Assembly (NCBI GenBank): GCA_964651515.1
Contig: CAZYYB010000004.1
Coordinates: 20,880 to 84,879 of the forward strand
Length of the DNA stretch: 64,000 bases
Direction: 5' to 3'
Source: BOG-1184 sp964651515
GTDB taxonomy: Bacteria; Fibrobacterota; Chitinivibrionia; Chitinivibrionales; Chitinispirillaceae
The stretch's first letter is position 1. The number at the start of each line of letters is the position of its first letter. Positions 17,485 to 26,685 of the stretch are shown here, piece after piece. Position numbers and translations under genes: made by a program. The notes under the pieces are model-generated. The model searched no databases. It had not been told where the DNA came from and saw nothing but the letters and a program-made list of their open reading frames with translations.

Positions 17485-18087
17485 ATGGTGCAACTTCATT
17501 TCAAGGCATTCTGGCTCTGCTTTGTTCCGCTTTTCGTAGCGGTCGATGCACTCGGCGTACTGCCGATATTTGCTTCACTCGTCGGCGCGGCCGAAACGGG
17601 GCAGGTGAATCGCCTCATCCGGACGTCGATCGTCACGGCTCTCTGCGTTGCCATCCCCTTCATTTTTCTCGGAGAGTGGGTGTTGCGGCTTCTGGGCATC
17701 ACGGTTGCCGACTTCATGATCGCCGGGGGGCTCATCCTGCTCATGCTCTCGATCCGCGACCTCTTGTCTACTGAAAAGCGGTCGGTTGCGGCCAACCTGG
17801 AGGAGCTTGGACCGGTCCCGCTCGGGGTGCCCCTCATCGTCGGTCCGGCGGTTCTGACCACGATCATGCTCCTTGTCCGGACCCATGGTTTTGTGCTCAC
17901 CGCCGTCGCGACGGTCATCAACATCGGCATCGCCGGCCTTATCTTCATTTTTTCGGGGAGAATCATGCGCTTCATGGGGGCCGGAGGTTCGCAGATCGCC
18001 TCCAAGATAGCCAACCTGCTGCTTGCCGCCATAGCGATCATGCTGATTCGCAAAGGAATCGTCATCCTCCTTAACCGGAATCTCTGA
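17485..18087 (+). CDS. MarC-family integral membrane protein
   Basis: 200 residues, the usual MarC/YhgN length, starting at MVQLHFKAF with purine-rich GGAGG sequence upstream. About six hydrophobic segments: FWLCFVPLFVAVDALGVLPIF, LCVAIPFIFLGEWVLRLLG, IAGGLILLMLSIRDLL, VPLIVGPAVLTTIMLL, FVLTAVATVINIGIAGLIFIF and ANLLLAAIAIMLIRKGI. The PLFVAVDALGVLPIF and PLGVPLIVGPAVLTT stretches are family signatures. The family has no established transport substrate. It sits 15 bases upstream of folC on the same strand, so the two are probably one transcript. Confidence 0.85.
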   Translation: MVQLHFKAFWLCFVPLFVAVDALGVLPIFASLVGAAETGQVNRLIRTSIVTALCVAIPFIFLGEWVLRLLGITVADFMIAGGLILLMLSIRDLLSTEKRSVAANLEELGPVPLGVPLIVGPAVLTTIMLLVRTHGFVLTAVATVINIGIAGLIFIFSGRIMRFMGAGGSQIASKIANLLLAAIAIMLIRKGIVILLNRNL

Positions 18088-18102
18088 GCCCGGACATCAA
18101 TC

Positions 18103-19383
18103 GTGGAACGCGCCTCGACAATACGGGACCACCTCTTCAGCCTCACCACGCTCGGCATCAAATACGATCTCGACCGCATGATCGCCGCCGCCGCCGCCGC
18201 CGGCAACCCGCAGAACGGCTATCCCAGCCTGCACGTAGCCGGGACAAACGGCAAGGGATCGGTGTGCACGTTCCTCGACTCCGCCCTGCGCGCCTGCGGC
18301 CGGAAAACCGGCCTCTTCATATCGCCCCACCTGGTTCGCTTCGAGGAGCGCTTCCTGATCGACGGCTCTCCCGTCGGCGAGTCATCCTGGCTTTCGGCGT
18401 ACGACTCGCTGCGTCCGGTGATCGACGATATGCAATTGACCTTTTTCGAAGCGACGACGCTCATGGCGTTCGAAATTTTCAAACGGGAGCGGGTCGACTG
18501 GGCGGTGTTCGAAACCGGTCTCGGCGGACGTCTCGACGCGACGAACGTCGTGACGCCCCGCGTGTCGGTGATCGCCCGGCTTGCCATGGATCACGCCGAC
18601 TATCTGGGCGACGATCTGCCCTCTATCGCGGGGGAGAAACTCGGGATCGTCAAAGACCGCGTTCCGCTTGTCATGGCCCGGCCCGGTGAAGCGGAGGTGA
18701 CCGCGCTCGCGGAAGGAATATGCCGGGAGCGGCGGGCGCCGCTGCGACTTGTCGATACGGGAGATGCCTCCGGAGTCGAAATCGACGATCACGGCGCCGC
18801 CTTCACCTTCGAGGGGCGGGCATACCGCATCAACCTTCCGGGCGACTACCAGGTGGGGAATGCGCTCCTCGCCCTGAGCGCCCTCGCTGCGGCCGGGATC
18901 GACGACCACAATGCAATCGCGGCAGGCATGGAAAAAACCCGGCTGCCGGGCCGGTTTCAGGTCGTCGGCGTGCACGGGCGCCGGATCGTCTTCGATGTCG
19001 GGCATAATCCGAATGCGGCGGAGTCGTTCTGCCGGGCGCTGGAACGCTCCTTTCGGGGCGGGTCGGGGCGAGCTCCCTCCTCCCTCTGCATCGTTCTGGG
19101 CATCATGAAAGACAAGGATTTTGCCGGGATGCTGCCGCACTATGCGCGCTGCGCCGACCGGCTGATCCTTACCAGGCCCGCGACCGGCCGTGCGGCGGCA
19201 ACCGCGGACCTTCGACGCGCGCTGCCGTCCTGTTTTACGGGTGCGTGTCTCGAATGCGGGAGCGTTGCCGGGGCGGTGGATCGTGCTCGTGACGGGCAGG
19301 AGGACGGTATCGTCATTGCCGGGTCGTTTTTTACGGTGGGGGAGGCGATGCGGCATCTGGGAATCGAACCGTATCCGGGATAG
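18103..19383 (+). CDS. folC: Dihydrofolate synthase / folylpolyglutamate synthase
   Basis: 426 residues from a GTG start. ATP-dependent addition of glutamate to dihydropteroate/folate, cytoplasmic. Mur-ligase fold marks: LHVAGTNGKGSV P-loop (G47-G52), FISPHLVRFEERF, FFEATTLMAFEIF, FETGLGGRLDATNVV, LPGRFQVV and VFDVGHNPNAAESF (start of the C-terminal glutamate ligase domain). The N terminus IRDHLFSLTTLGIKYDLDRM is typical. It follows the MarC gene by 15 bases. Confidence 0.9.
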   Translation: MERASTIRDHLFSLTTLGIKYDLDRMIAAAAAAGNPQNGYPSLHVAGTNGKGSVCTFLDSALRACGRKTGLFISPHLVRFEERFLIDGSPVGESSWLSAYDSLRPVIDDMQLTFFEATTLMAFEIFKRERVDWAVFETGLGGRLDATNVVTPRVSVIARLAMDHADYLGDDLPSIAGEKLGIVKDRVPLVMARPGEAEVTALAEGICRERRAPLRLVDTGDASGVEIDDHGAAFTFEGRAYRINLPGDYQVGNALLALSALAAAGIDDHNAIAAGMEKTRLPGRFQVVGVHGRRIVFDVGHNPNAAESFCRALERSFRGGSGRAPSSLCIVLGIMKDKDFAGMLPHYARCADRLILTRPATGRAAATADLRRALPSCFTGACLECGSVAGAVDRARDGQEDGIVIAGSFFTVGEAMRHLGIEPYPG

Positions 19384-19406
19384 AGGAGGACTCCGAAAAA
19401 AACATT

Positions 19407-19526
19407 ATGCATATCTCCGTTATTCTCGCCCACCCCGATACGACCAGCTTCAACCACGCCATTGCAAACGCTATGGACCTTAAAACCATCTTCTCCTACG
19501 AATTGGAGATCGAAAAAAAGTTTTGA
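19407..19526 (+). pseudogene. N-terminal fragment of an NAD(P)H quinone reductase-like flavodoxin-fold gene
   Basis: A 39-codon frame starting MHISVILAHPDTTSFNHAIAN reproduces the N-terminal strand and flavin loop of the KefF/NQO1-type NAD(P)H oxidoreductase family (ISVILAHP..xSFNHAIA). It then runs into unrelated sequence (DLKTIFSYELEIEKKF) and stops. The family is normally about 180-200 residues, so roughly 80 percent is missing. GGAGG lies about 16 bases upstream. It is most simply a deletion remnant after folC. A genuine 39-residue peptide is less likely. Confidence 0.55.
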
Positions 19527-19596
19527 AGAAAATCGCATGGATTTTTCTCCTCCAGGTTTAAAAAAACGGCAACAGGACGGTGGGGATGGCGGTTTC

Positions 19597-20364
19597 CTAC
19601 CGATGGAGGAACTTCAGAAGGTCCGGCTGGGCCCCGCCGACCATGGTAATCGCCGCAACGACGATGATCAGGATGAGGGCAAGGAGCACGGAGACAACCA
19701 CCAGCGGCAGCAGCAGCGCGGCCGCGGCGCGGGCCCGGCTGATACCGTGCACGACATGGAGCCCGGTTATTGTCAGGTAAATCCAGGCGATTAATGAGAG
19801 AAATGGGCCGATGACCGGGATCCATTCAAAAATCCGGGCGCCCCCCGCATAGCACAAGGTTTGAAAGGTCAATGCCAGGGGTTTGGGCCTGCTGCCGCTT
19901 ATTTTAAGCATGAGCTGCACATAAGCCGCCCCGATTCCGTACTGCATGACCAGAATGAGCGGGCTCAGGATGAGGACGGCCGGAGCGGCGCGGTCGGCGT
20001 GACCATAGAGGCCGCTGTCGCCGAAAAGCGATGCAACCGACCACGGCAGAAGCGCGGATATGCCGACGGCGAGAAGCGTGCCGATGCTTCCCATGACCAG
20101 GCCGTAAACGAGCGCCCGGTGCGAGGGTTCGCGTGTCCCGATCCGGGAGAAAAAGACCTCGGGCCGGACAATGGAGTCGTAGAGTGCCTGCACATATGAG
20201 GTAAGGGGCATGTCCGGGGAACATGACGAACCTTCAGGGGGAGCCGCCCGGTTTTTCCCCGGATACCCGGCAGGATCGGTTCCGGCGGCGCAGGCGCCGC
20301 AGAGCGGGCAGGCGGCCGCCAGCGCGTAATCGTTTGTCTGAAATCCGCAATGGGAACACTTCAT
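19597..20364 (-). CDS. Yip1-domain membrane protein with N-terminal zinc ribbon
   Basis: 255 residues from the ATG at 20364 (GGGGAGG 8 bases upstream). The N terminus MKCSHCGFQTNDYALAAACPLCG is a CxxC...CxxC zinc ribbon. A proline-rich linker follows, then YVQALYDSIVRPEVFFSRI, the usual entry to bacterial Yip1 domains, and five hydrophobic segments to the C terminus (ending LLLPLVVVSVLLALILIIVVAAI). Bacterial Yip1 proteins are inner-membrane proteins without a settled function. It diverges from the TPR gene on the right, sharing about 135 bases of intergenic DNA. Confidence 0.75.
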   Translation of the reverse strand: MKCSHCGFQTNDYALAAACPLCGACAAGTDPAGYPGKNRAAPPEGSSCSPDMPLTSYVQALYDSIVRPEVFFSRIGTREPSHRALVYGLVMGSIGTLLAVGISALLPWSVASLFGDSGLYGHADRAAPAVLILSPLILVMQYGIGAAYVQLMLKISGSRPKPLALTFQTLCYAGGARIFEWIPVIGPFLSLIAWIYLTITGLHVVHGISRARAAAALLLPLVVVSVLLALILIIVVAAITMVGGAQPDLLKFLHR

Positions 20365-20499
20365 CGCAACCGCCTCCCCGGCACACCTGCCGGAACGAAA
20401 ATACAATCTGCATGCATCCGCGAAACCGAGATCGTCTCACCCGTCGATCCATCTCCATGCGCGGCAAAATCTGCCTTGAAGCCTGTCCTCATCAATCGT

Positions 20500-22104
20500 A
20501 TGATTATGCCTATGACTATGAAGATCGTTTCCGGCCTCTTGTTTATGGTAATCATTTCGGGTATGTGGATGCCTGCGTTCCCGGAGCCGGCAGCGGCCGG
20601 GAATATTCATTACAGCCTCGGGCTTAAGTATAAGGCGGATAAAGAGTATGAGAAGGCCATCGAGGAGTTCCGTAAGGATATCGCCGATTGTCCGCAGGAT
20701 TTCAATGTGTATTTGCAAATTGCCGAGATCCGTTCCCTGCAGGGAAATGCGCGGTTGGCCATTGCCGATTTGAATCAGGCCGTTGCCGCCAATCCTCTCT
20801 GGGGCCGCGCCCACCGGATGCTCGCGGCGGCCTATGAGGACGGCGGCGAACTGTCCAAGGCGGTTCGCGAGTATCAATTTTACCGACAGCTCTGCGATTC
20901 CGCGGAAGGGGAGAGCGTGCTGCCGGATCTGGCGCGGCTCGCTGCTAAAATCGGCCGCAGCCCGTCCGGCGATTCGATCGGCAAGGCGGGTCCGCCTCCT
21001 GCGGCAATTCCGCATCCCGTGCAAACGGCGGTCCCGCGACCCGCTGTCGCAGCTTCCACGAAAAACGGCGGTACAGCGGCGCAGAGCGCGAAGCAACTCG
21101 GGCATGCAAAGAGCATCGCGGCGGCGCCCATACCCGAAAAAACGGCGGTTCAGCCGAACCGGGACAGCTCGGCCGATCCGGGGCCGCTGTGCCGGACCAT
21201 CGAGGTCCGCATCGACTCGCAGCTTGCCTTGGTGACCGTCGATACGCTCAGTGACGCCGGCCAGACGCTGTTAACCGGGATCCACGAATTCCAGAATGGA
21301 GACTATGACGGCGCTCTCGCCGAATTTAAATCCGCCTCGGCCCGGTATGCCTCGGGTTCGATCGGGGCCCAGTGCGTGTACGATATCGGCGTCTGCTACT
21401 ACCGGCTCCATCTTTTCCCGGAGGCTGAAAATCAATTTCAGCAGGTTCTGAGCCGATTCAGCCACGATTCGCTGGCAAGCCGGAGCCTCTTTCTCAAGGC
21501 AATGACCTACGGCGAGCGCCGGGACCCTTCGACCGCGGAACTCCTGCTGCGCGAGTTCCTGACCAACTACCGGAATCACCCCTGGAAAGCGATCGCCTGG
21601 ATGCGGCTCGGGGATGCCTACATGACCCTGGAGCAGCCCGCACGGGCAATCGATGCCTATTTGAAGGTCCCAGCGTCGACCTCCGACTGCGGGGAGGTGT
21701 CGGGCGCATGGTATAAAATCGGGACCGCGTATGCGGCCATCGGCAATCCGGGCCGCGCCTGTTCGGGGCTCGATTCCGCCATCGCCATCGGGGAACAGTG
21801 CAACGCGGCGTGTGTTCCGCAGGCGTGCTACTGTCTGGGCGACGAAAAATATAAGGCAAAGGAGTACGAGCAGGCGCTCTCCCGCTATCTGCAGGTTGTC
21901 TATAAATATCCCGGTTTTCGCGAAACCCCGTGGGGCCTCTTTCAAATCGGGAATATCCACCGGGCCATGCGTCACTATGCGGAGGCGGTCGAATGGTACA
22001 ACGGGCTTATAAAGCGATTCCCGGGTACCTACTGGGCGAAGCAGGCGAAATGGAAACTTGACGATACCGCCTGGGAGCAGGAGTACCTGACGACCAGCCG
22101 GTAG
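20500..22104 (+). CDS. Secreted/periplasmic TPR protein
   Basis: About 534 residues. Several ATGs lie within 20 bases; the one giving MKIVSGLLFMVIISGMWMPAFPEPAAA (ATG at 20518) makes the cleanest signal peptide. TPR-type repeats appear at both ends: HYSLGLKYKADKEYEKAIEEF, VYLQIAEIRSLQGNARLAIADLNQA; then, after a Pro/Ala/Lys linker (about residues 150-240), QTLLTGIHEFQNGDYDGALAEF, VYDIGVCYYRLHLFPEAENQF, AWMRLGDAYMTLEQPARAI and CYCLGDEKYKAKEYEQALSRY. The second block resembles CpoB/YbgF-BamD-like TPRs with six- to seven-residue gaps. No catalytic domain. It precedes the regulator operon by 38 bases. A scaffold role at the envelope is inferred. Confidence 0.7.
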   Translation: MIMPMTMKIVSGLLFMVIISGMWMPAFPEPAAAGNIHYSLGLKYKADKEYEKAIEEFRKDIADCPQDFNVYLQIAEIRSLQGNARLAIADLNQAVAANPLWGRAHRMLAAAYEDGGELSKAVREYQFYRQLCDSAEGESVLPDLARLAAKIGRSPSGDSIGKAGPPPAAIPHPVQTAVPRPAVAASTKNGGTAAQSAKQLGHAKSIAAAPIPEKTAVQPNRDSSADPGPLCRTIEVRIDSQLALVTVDTLSDAGQTLLTGIHEFQNGDYDGALAEFKSASARYASGSIGAQCVYDIGVCYYRLHLFPEAENQFQQVLSRFSHDSLASRSLFLKAMTYGERRDPSTAELLLREFLTNYRNHPWKAIAWMRLGDAYMTLEQPARAIDAYLKVPASTSDCGEVSGAWYKIGTAYAAIGNPGRACSGLDSAIAIGEQCNAACVPQACYCLGDEKYKAKEYEQALSRYLQVVYKYPGFRETPWGLFQIGNIHRAMRHYAEAVEWYNGLIKRFPGTYWAKQAKWKLDDTAWEQEYLTTSR

Positions 22105-22142
22105 CGACGCGCGCGGTGTTCCGGTATAAGGGGTTGAATGAA

Positions 22143-22571
22143 GTGAACGGGAATGATACAATGGTAATCCGGCGCTTGACCGGTTCATACCGTCGCCGTG
22201 TCGAGAGCTACGACGCACTGGGCGACATCGTTCTGAAAATACTCGGACGGCTCATTCTCAGCAGGGGAGACTTCTCCGGCGTGAAGTCCGACTTTGAGGA
22301 AAAGCAAATCCTGCTGGATCGGCTGGAGAAGGAACGGGTTGCAACGATGATTGACGTCGAAATCTGGCAAAACCGGAAGAGTTCCTTATCGGGAGAAAAA
22401 GAGGCGCAGGAGTTCGACCGGGAGCTTCTGCGTGCCGAATCCGCCATCCGTCGGTTCCTGGAGGCGGAGGACCAGCTCAAGCGTTACCTTGAACAGCTCG
22501 CCGGGCGGAATGCTCCCGCCCTCGCGTGCGCAGGCGGGGAGACGGAATATGATGACGGCAACGATGCCTGA
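22143..22571 (+). CDS. Small coiled-coil protein, possibly a FlgN/FliT-type chaperone
   Basis: 142 residues from a GTG with AAGGGG 9 bases upstream. Nearly all helical, charged and without cysteine-rich or membrane parts: LGDIVLKILGRLILSRGDFSGVKSDFEEKQILLDRLEKER, then ESAIRRFLEAEDQLKRYLEQLAG. The 3' end overlaps the histidine kinase start at 22549 by 23 bases, so it is in that operon. Because the kinase/activator pair looks flagellar, a FlgN/FliT-like export chaperone is a reasonable guess. The sequence alone does not prove it. Confidence 0.5.
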   Translation: MNGNDTMVIRRLTGSYRRRVESYDALGDIVLKILGRLILSRGDFSGVKSDFEEKQILLDRLEKERVATMIDVEIWQNRKSSLSGEKEAQEFDRELLRAESAIRRFLEAEDQLKRYLEQLAGRNAPALACAGGETEYDDGNDA

Positions 22572-23811
22572 AAAATCGGCTCTCCCGATTGAGCTTTTTG
22601 AATCGCTGCAGAAGGCCTTCGGCGATTTTCAGGTCAGGTCGGAAGACCTCAGCCGGGCCTATGCCGACATGCGGGCCGATTTTAAGAAAGTCAATATTGA
22701 ACTTGATAAAAAAAATATCGAGCTGCGGAAGAGCATCGCGGTTCAGGAGGAGACGCGGACCTATCTTACGAGCATTCTGCAAAGTATGGACAATGGGGTC
22801 ATCGGGATCGATGAAGCGGGACTCGTGACGCATTTCAACCGGGCCGCGGCGGAAATTACCGGCTTTGACGCGGATGCCGCACTGGGCAGGTCGTATGAAG
22901 AGCTGTTTCGCCGGGACGGCAGCGAGTCTTCACTGCTTGCAACCCTGCGGGGAGGGGTGTCTCTCAAGCGGGATGAAAAGGTTATCTGGCGCCGGGACGG
23001 CCACCCGGTACCGGTATCGTATCAGACATCGATCCTGCGCGACCAGGCCGGGCGTTGTCTGGGGGCGGTGGAAATTTTCAGCGACGTTTCGCGGATCAAG
23101 GCCCTTGAGGGTGAAATGCAGCAGGCCAGGACCATGGCGGCACTCGGCGAAATGTCCGCGACCGTTGCGCATGAGATACGGAATCCGCTCGGTGCCATGG
23201 GGATGTGGGCGGGACTGCTCGAACGGGACCTTGCCCCGGGCGATGAGCGCGGCAAGACCCTGAAAAAAATCATCGAAGGTCTTTCCCGGCTCAATAAAAT
23301 CGTCTCAAACCTCTTGATATACACGCGACCGATACGCGCCGAGTTGCGCAAAATGCCCCTGGAAGCGTGCCTTGCGGAGATCGTCGATTTCGTCGAAATC
23401 GAAATCGGCAGGCTCGGCCTGTCCATCGATCTGGTCAAGGAGTGGTCGGCATCGGCTCGAACCTTTGTGCTTGCCGACCCCGAAAAAATAGAACAGGTGG
23501 TCATGAACCTCTGTCTCAACGCCATGCAGGCCATGCCGTCCGGGGGAGTGCTCACGGTCGGCGTGGAAAACAACCCCAGCAAAGAGTCTGAATACGTCTG
23601 CTTTGCGGTACGGGATACCGGAGGCGGTATCACCGAAGCGGACCGACCGAAGATTTTCGATCCATTTTTTACCACCCGGGAGAACGGGACCGGCCTGGGG
23701 CTGGCTATCGTAAAGAAATTCGTGGAATTTCACGCGGGACACATTGATGTACAGAGCGAACCGGCACGCGGTACCGCATTCCGGATATTCCTGCCGAAAT
23801 TAAAGGAGTAA
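22549..23811 (+). CDS. PAS-domain sensor histidine kinase (FleS/FlrB/NtrB type)
   Basis: 420 residues, no membrane segment, so a cytosolic kinase. N-terminal helix (about 8-60), PAS domain (about 65-185; LTSILQSMDNGVIGIDEAGLVTHFN), then HisKA with H208 in VAHEIRNPLGAM. The HATPase contains N-box LNAMQAM, G1 DTGGGI, F-box FDPFFTT and G2 GTGLGLAI. GGGGAG lies about 9 bases before the first ATG. It overlaps the coiled-coil gene and is followed 11 bases later by the sigma-54 activator, its evident phosphate acceptor. The cytosolic PAS-HK plus activator layout resembles FleS-FleR and FlrB-FlrC, which time class III flagellar genes. Confidence 0.85.
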   Translation: MMTATMPEKSALPIELFESLQKAFGDFQVRSEDLSRAYADMRADFKKVNIELDKKNIELRKSIAVQEETRTYLTSILQSMDNGVIGIDEAGLVTHFNRAAAEITGFDADAALGRSYEELFRRDGSESSLLATLRGGVSLKRDEKVIWRRDGHPVPVSYQTSILRDQAGRCLGAVEIFSDVSRIKALEGEMQQARTMAALGEMSATVAHEIRNPLGAMGMWAGLLERDLAPGDERGKTLKKIIEGLSRLNKIVSNLLIYTRPIRAELRKMPLEACLAEIVDFVEIEIGRLGLSIDLVKEWSASARTFVLADPEKIEQVVMNLCLNAMQAMPSGGVLTVGVENNPSKESEYVCFAVRDTGGGITEADRPKIFDPFFTTRENGTGLGLAIVKKFVEFHAGHIDVQSEPARGTAFRIFLPKLKE

Positions 23812-23822
23812 GCGAGGCGACA

Positions 23823-25193
23823 ATGGAAAGAAAAAAAATTCTGGTGGTCGACGATAACGAACTATTCAGGGATTCGATAGCGGACATGCTCAGTCGCCAG
23901 AATTTCGACGTGGTTCAGGCGCCGGACGGACGGAGCGCGCTCAATGAAGCCGCGCGCGGCCGGTTCGATCTTGTTATTTCCGATATGAAAATGCCGTGCA
24001 TGACCGGTATCGAGCTGCTCGAAAAAATGAAGCAGATCGATCCCGACGTGCCGTTTCTCATCATTACCGCATTCGGTGCCGTCGAAACCGCGGTGGAGGC
24101 CATGAAAAAAGGCGCCTACGATTTCATCCAGAAGTCGGACACGCTCATGCGCGAGCTGGAGTTGACCGTCATCCGGGCGCTTCAGTACCAGACGCTGGTC
24201 AATGAAAACCGTCGCCTGAAAACCGCGCTGAACGGCAAATGGACCTCGATCGGCAAGAGCGCCGCCATGGAGGAGGTGCGCGCCATGGTCGCCAGGGTTG
24301 CCGACAGCCGCTCCACCGTCCTTATCACCGGAGAGTCGGGAACCGGCAAGGAGCTTATCGCCCGCGCGATTCACTTCCAGAGTCGCCGCAACCACGGCCC
24401 ATTCATTAAAGTCAATTGCGCCGCGCTTCCCGAAGGCCTCATCGAATCGGAGCTGTTCGGCCACGAAAAAGGCGCCTTTACCGGCGCAATCATGCAGAAA
24501 CGGGGGAAATTCGAAGCCGCTTCGGGCGGAACGTTGCTCCTGGATGAGATCGGGGAGATGCCCATGGCCGGACAGGCAAAACTGCTCCGCGCGCTCCAGG
24601 AACGGGAAATCCACAAAGTGGGAGGCGACCAGCCCATCGAGGTGGATGTCCGCATCGTGGTCACCACCAACCGGAAGCTGGAGGAGGAGGTCGGCAAGGG
24701 AAATTTCCGCGAAGACCTGTACTACCGGCTGAATGTCATGCGGCTCCACCTCCCGACGCTGCGCGACCGCCGTGAGGACATTCCCAGCCTCGCCGATCAT
24801 TTCCTCAAGCGGTACAACGAAGAGAACGGCTTCAGCGTCGAAGGATTTGCCGAGGGGTGCCTCGATGCGCTCATGCGACATCCGTGGCCCGGCAATATCC
24901 GGGAACTTGAGAATGCCATCGAACGCTCGGTGGTCCTTACCCGTACCGGGAAGATCCGGCCGGAGATTTTTCAATTCGTTCCGCGCGCGGAGTTCGGACG
25001 GGACGAGGGAAGCGGTCTCGAAGCCGGAATGACCGTCGGCGAAGCGGAAAAGCAGCTCATCATGAAGACGCTGCGTTTTTGCGGCGGAAACCGCACCCGG
25101 GCCGCGGATATGCTCGGCATCTCCATCCGTACCCTGCGCAATAAGCTGAACGAATATCAGGCGGTCAAAGAGATGGAGCTGGTCGAGGTGTAA
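23823..25193 (+). CDS. Sigma-54-dependent response regulator (FleR/FlrC/AtoC type)
   Basis: 456 residues. Receiver domain with phosphoacceptor D54 (LVISDMKMP) and acidic pair DD near residues 10-11. AAA+ domain with Walker A GESGTGKE (K176), the sigma-54-contacting loop ESELFGHEKGAFTGA, Walker B GGTLLLDEIGEMP and the arginine-finger region FREDLYYRLNV. C-terminal Fis-type HTH (CGGNRTRAADMLGISIRTLRNKL). It activates sigma-54 RNA polymerase from upstream sites. Coupled to the kinase 11 bases upstream. A strong -24/-12 promoter stands before flgB at 39891, a plausible target in this window. Which enhancers it binds is not visible. Confidence 0.9.
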   Translation: MERKKILVVDDNELFRDSIADMLSRQNFDVVQAPDGRSALNEAARGRFDLVISDMKMPCMTGIELLEKMKQIDPDVPFLIITAFGAVETAVEAMKKGAYDFIQKSDTLMRELELTVIRALQYQTLVNENRRLKTALNGKWTSIGKSAAMEEVRAMVARVADSRSTVLITGESGTGKELIARAIHFQSRRNHGPFIKVNCAALPEGLIESELFGHEKGAFTGAIMQKRGKFEAASGGTLLLDEIGEMPMAGQAKLLRALQEREIHKVGGDQPIEVDVRIVVTTNRKLEEEVGKGNFREDLYYRLNVMRLHLPTLRDRREDIPSLADHFLKRYNEENGFSVEGFAEGCLDALMRHPWPGNIRELENAIERSVVLTRTGKIRPEIFQFVPRAEFGRDEGSGLEAGMTVGEAEKQLIMKTLRFCGGNRTRAADMLGISIRTLRNKLNEYQAVKEMELVEV

Positions 25194-25258
25194 AGCGCAG
25201 GGACGGGTTTCGATCCCGCCCCCCCGGCGAACCATCCGGCAGTGAACCTCCCCGCCCC

Positions 25259-26563
25259 TCAGGGGGCAATAGCCTGGATTTTTGCAACGATCGTTCCGTG
25301 GGATACGCCGAACTCCTTCGAGAGAAGGAGCGACGCCGGTGCTCTTGCAAACACCGCCTTCCGTACCAGCGCTCCCGAGAGATCGTAAAGAGAAAGAACG
25401 GCGGGCCCGCCGGCAAGAACCGCGGGAATTACGATCCGGTCGTTGGACGTGGAAAGCGTCAGTTCTCCGGCCGGTGGGCAGGCGCCGGCAACCGATCGGA
25501 CCGGGTGTACCATGGTTGCCGCGGCGTAGGCATTCAACGCGACTGTGGGCTTCCCGTTCGTGTTCCAGGCGCCCATTTTATAGCCGTTCCACGAATAGCA
25601 CTCGGGCTCCCAGTAGAATATTCCCAACCCGTTGACCGATTTCACCTTCGCAATCATATCGGTCAGCATGCTGTCGGTCTGCGGTCCGCGGGCGGCGGTA
25701 TCGCCGACTTCGGGAATCATTACCTGTTTCCCAAACTGCTTGATCATGTCCTGCATGTTGACATAGCACAGGCTGTCCTGTTTTTTCCAGGTGGACCCGC
25801 CCACGATGGTCGGGTAGTGAGACATGCCGATGACGTCGTAGCGGGTATTGTATTTGGTCAGGCTGTCGAACATCCATTCGAACAGGCTGTTGTCGTAGCC
25901 GTTTGAAATATGGATGACGACCTTGATCGACGTATCCACCGCTTTGACGGCCGCATAGCCGCTGTCGATGAGCCTCGAAAAATTTTTAAAGCCCCCCGTT
26001 CCCGTTCCCGAACACTCGCCGGTCGGCCAGAGCATGCCGTTATTCGTTTCATTGCCTACCTGGACCCATTCGGGCATCACGCCGCTGTCGACCAGCGCGG
26101 TCAGGACGCTCGTGGTGAAGGCGGCAACGGAGTCGCACAGGGCGACGCCCGTATCGTTTGTCCATGTCGCCGGCTTGGTCTGGTGACCGGGATCGGCCCA
26201 GACATCGCTGTAGTGAAAATCGATCATGATCCTGAACCCCATGGCCGCGGCCTGCATGGCCGTGGTGACGGTCTGGGCCTTGTTGCAGCAGCCATTGGCC
26301 GTATCGGTCGATGGATTGACCCAGACGCGAAGCCGGATTGCGTTGACGCCAAGGTCTTTGAGGATCTGAAAGCAGTTCTCCTGGACTCCGCTGCCGTTGT
26401 AAAAAAGGTACCCGCATTTTTCCATCTGGGGCAGCCAGCTCGCATCGACGCCGCAGGCAAAGGGCGGGGGAGGAGGGGACGCTGCGAGTGCGCCGGAAAC
26501 GACCGTGCAAAGAGTGAGAAGCACCGTACCGAGGTGCAGGCCGAAAGGGCTGGTCCTTTTCAT
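25259..26563 (-). CDS. Secreted GH53 arabinogalactan endo-beta-1,4-galactanase
   Basis: 434 residues, AAAGGAG before the ATG, signal peptide ending near SGALA. The GH53 barrel starts FACGVDASWLPQMEKCG and includes VNAIRLRVWVNP, MIDFHYSDVWADPGHQTKPATW, acid/base E172 in WVQVGNETNNGMLWP, nucleophile E285 in VMIPEVG, and GIFYWEPECY. The spacing of the two glutamates (113 residues) fits the family. The C terminus is a sorting-type beta domain (LSLYDLSGALVRKAVF). Endo-cleavage of beta-1,4-galactan, the side chain of rhamnogalacturonan I, would place it with the pectin genes of the window. It diverges from the GH2 gene. Confidence 0.9.
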   Translation of the reverse strand: MKRTSPFGLHLGTVLLTLCTVVSGALAASPPPPPFACGVDASWLPQMEKCGYLFYNGSGVQENCFQILKDLGVNAIRLRVWVNPSTDTANGCCNKAQTVTTAMQAAAMGFRIMIDFHYSDVWADPGHQTKPATWTNDTGVALCDSVAAFTTSVLTALVDSGVMPEWVQVGNETNNGMLWPTGECSGTGTGGFKNFSRLIDSGYAAVKAVDTSIKVVIHISNGYDNSLFEWMFDSLTKYNTRYDVIGMSHYPTIVGGSTWKKQDSLCYVNMQDMIKQFGKQVMIPEVGDTAARGPQTDSMLTDMIAKVKSVNGLGIFYWEPECYSWNGYKMGAWNTNGKPTVALNAYAAATMVHPVRSVAGACPPAGELTLSTSNDRIVIPAVLAGGPAVLSLYDLSGALVRKAVFARAPASLLLSKEFGVSHGTIVAKIQAIAP

Positions 26564-26685
26564 GATTCGCTCCTTTAATACCGCCGGTTCATTTCCCGCA
26601 GGATAATATAATCTCGTGATGAGGCGGTGATGGGAATTTTGTGCGAGTCGCCGCGGACGGCAATTTAAAAGAGGGGCAAAATTAG

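Noticed and set aside
25200..25232. tRNA-like T-loop (GTTTCGATCCCGCC)
   Set aside because: No acceptor, D or anticodon stems can be drawn around it; it is a GC hairpin between convergent genes.
23862..25235. Leftward 457-codon frame over the sigma-54 activator
   Set aside because: Shadow of the activator gene, which has all AAA+ and HTH motifs.
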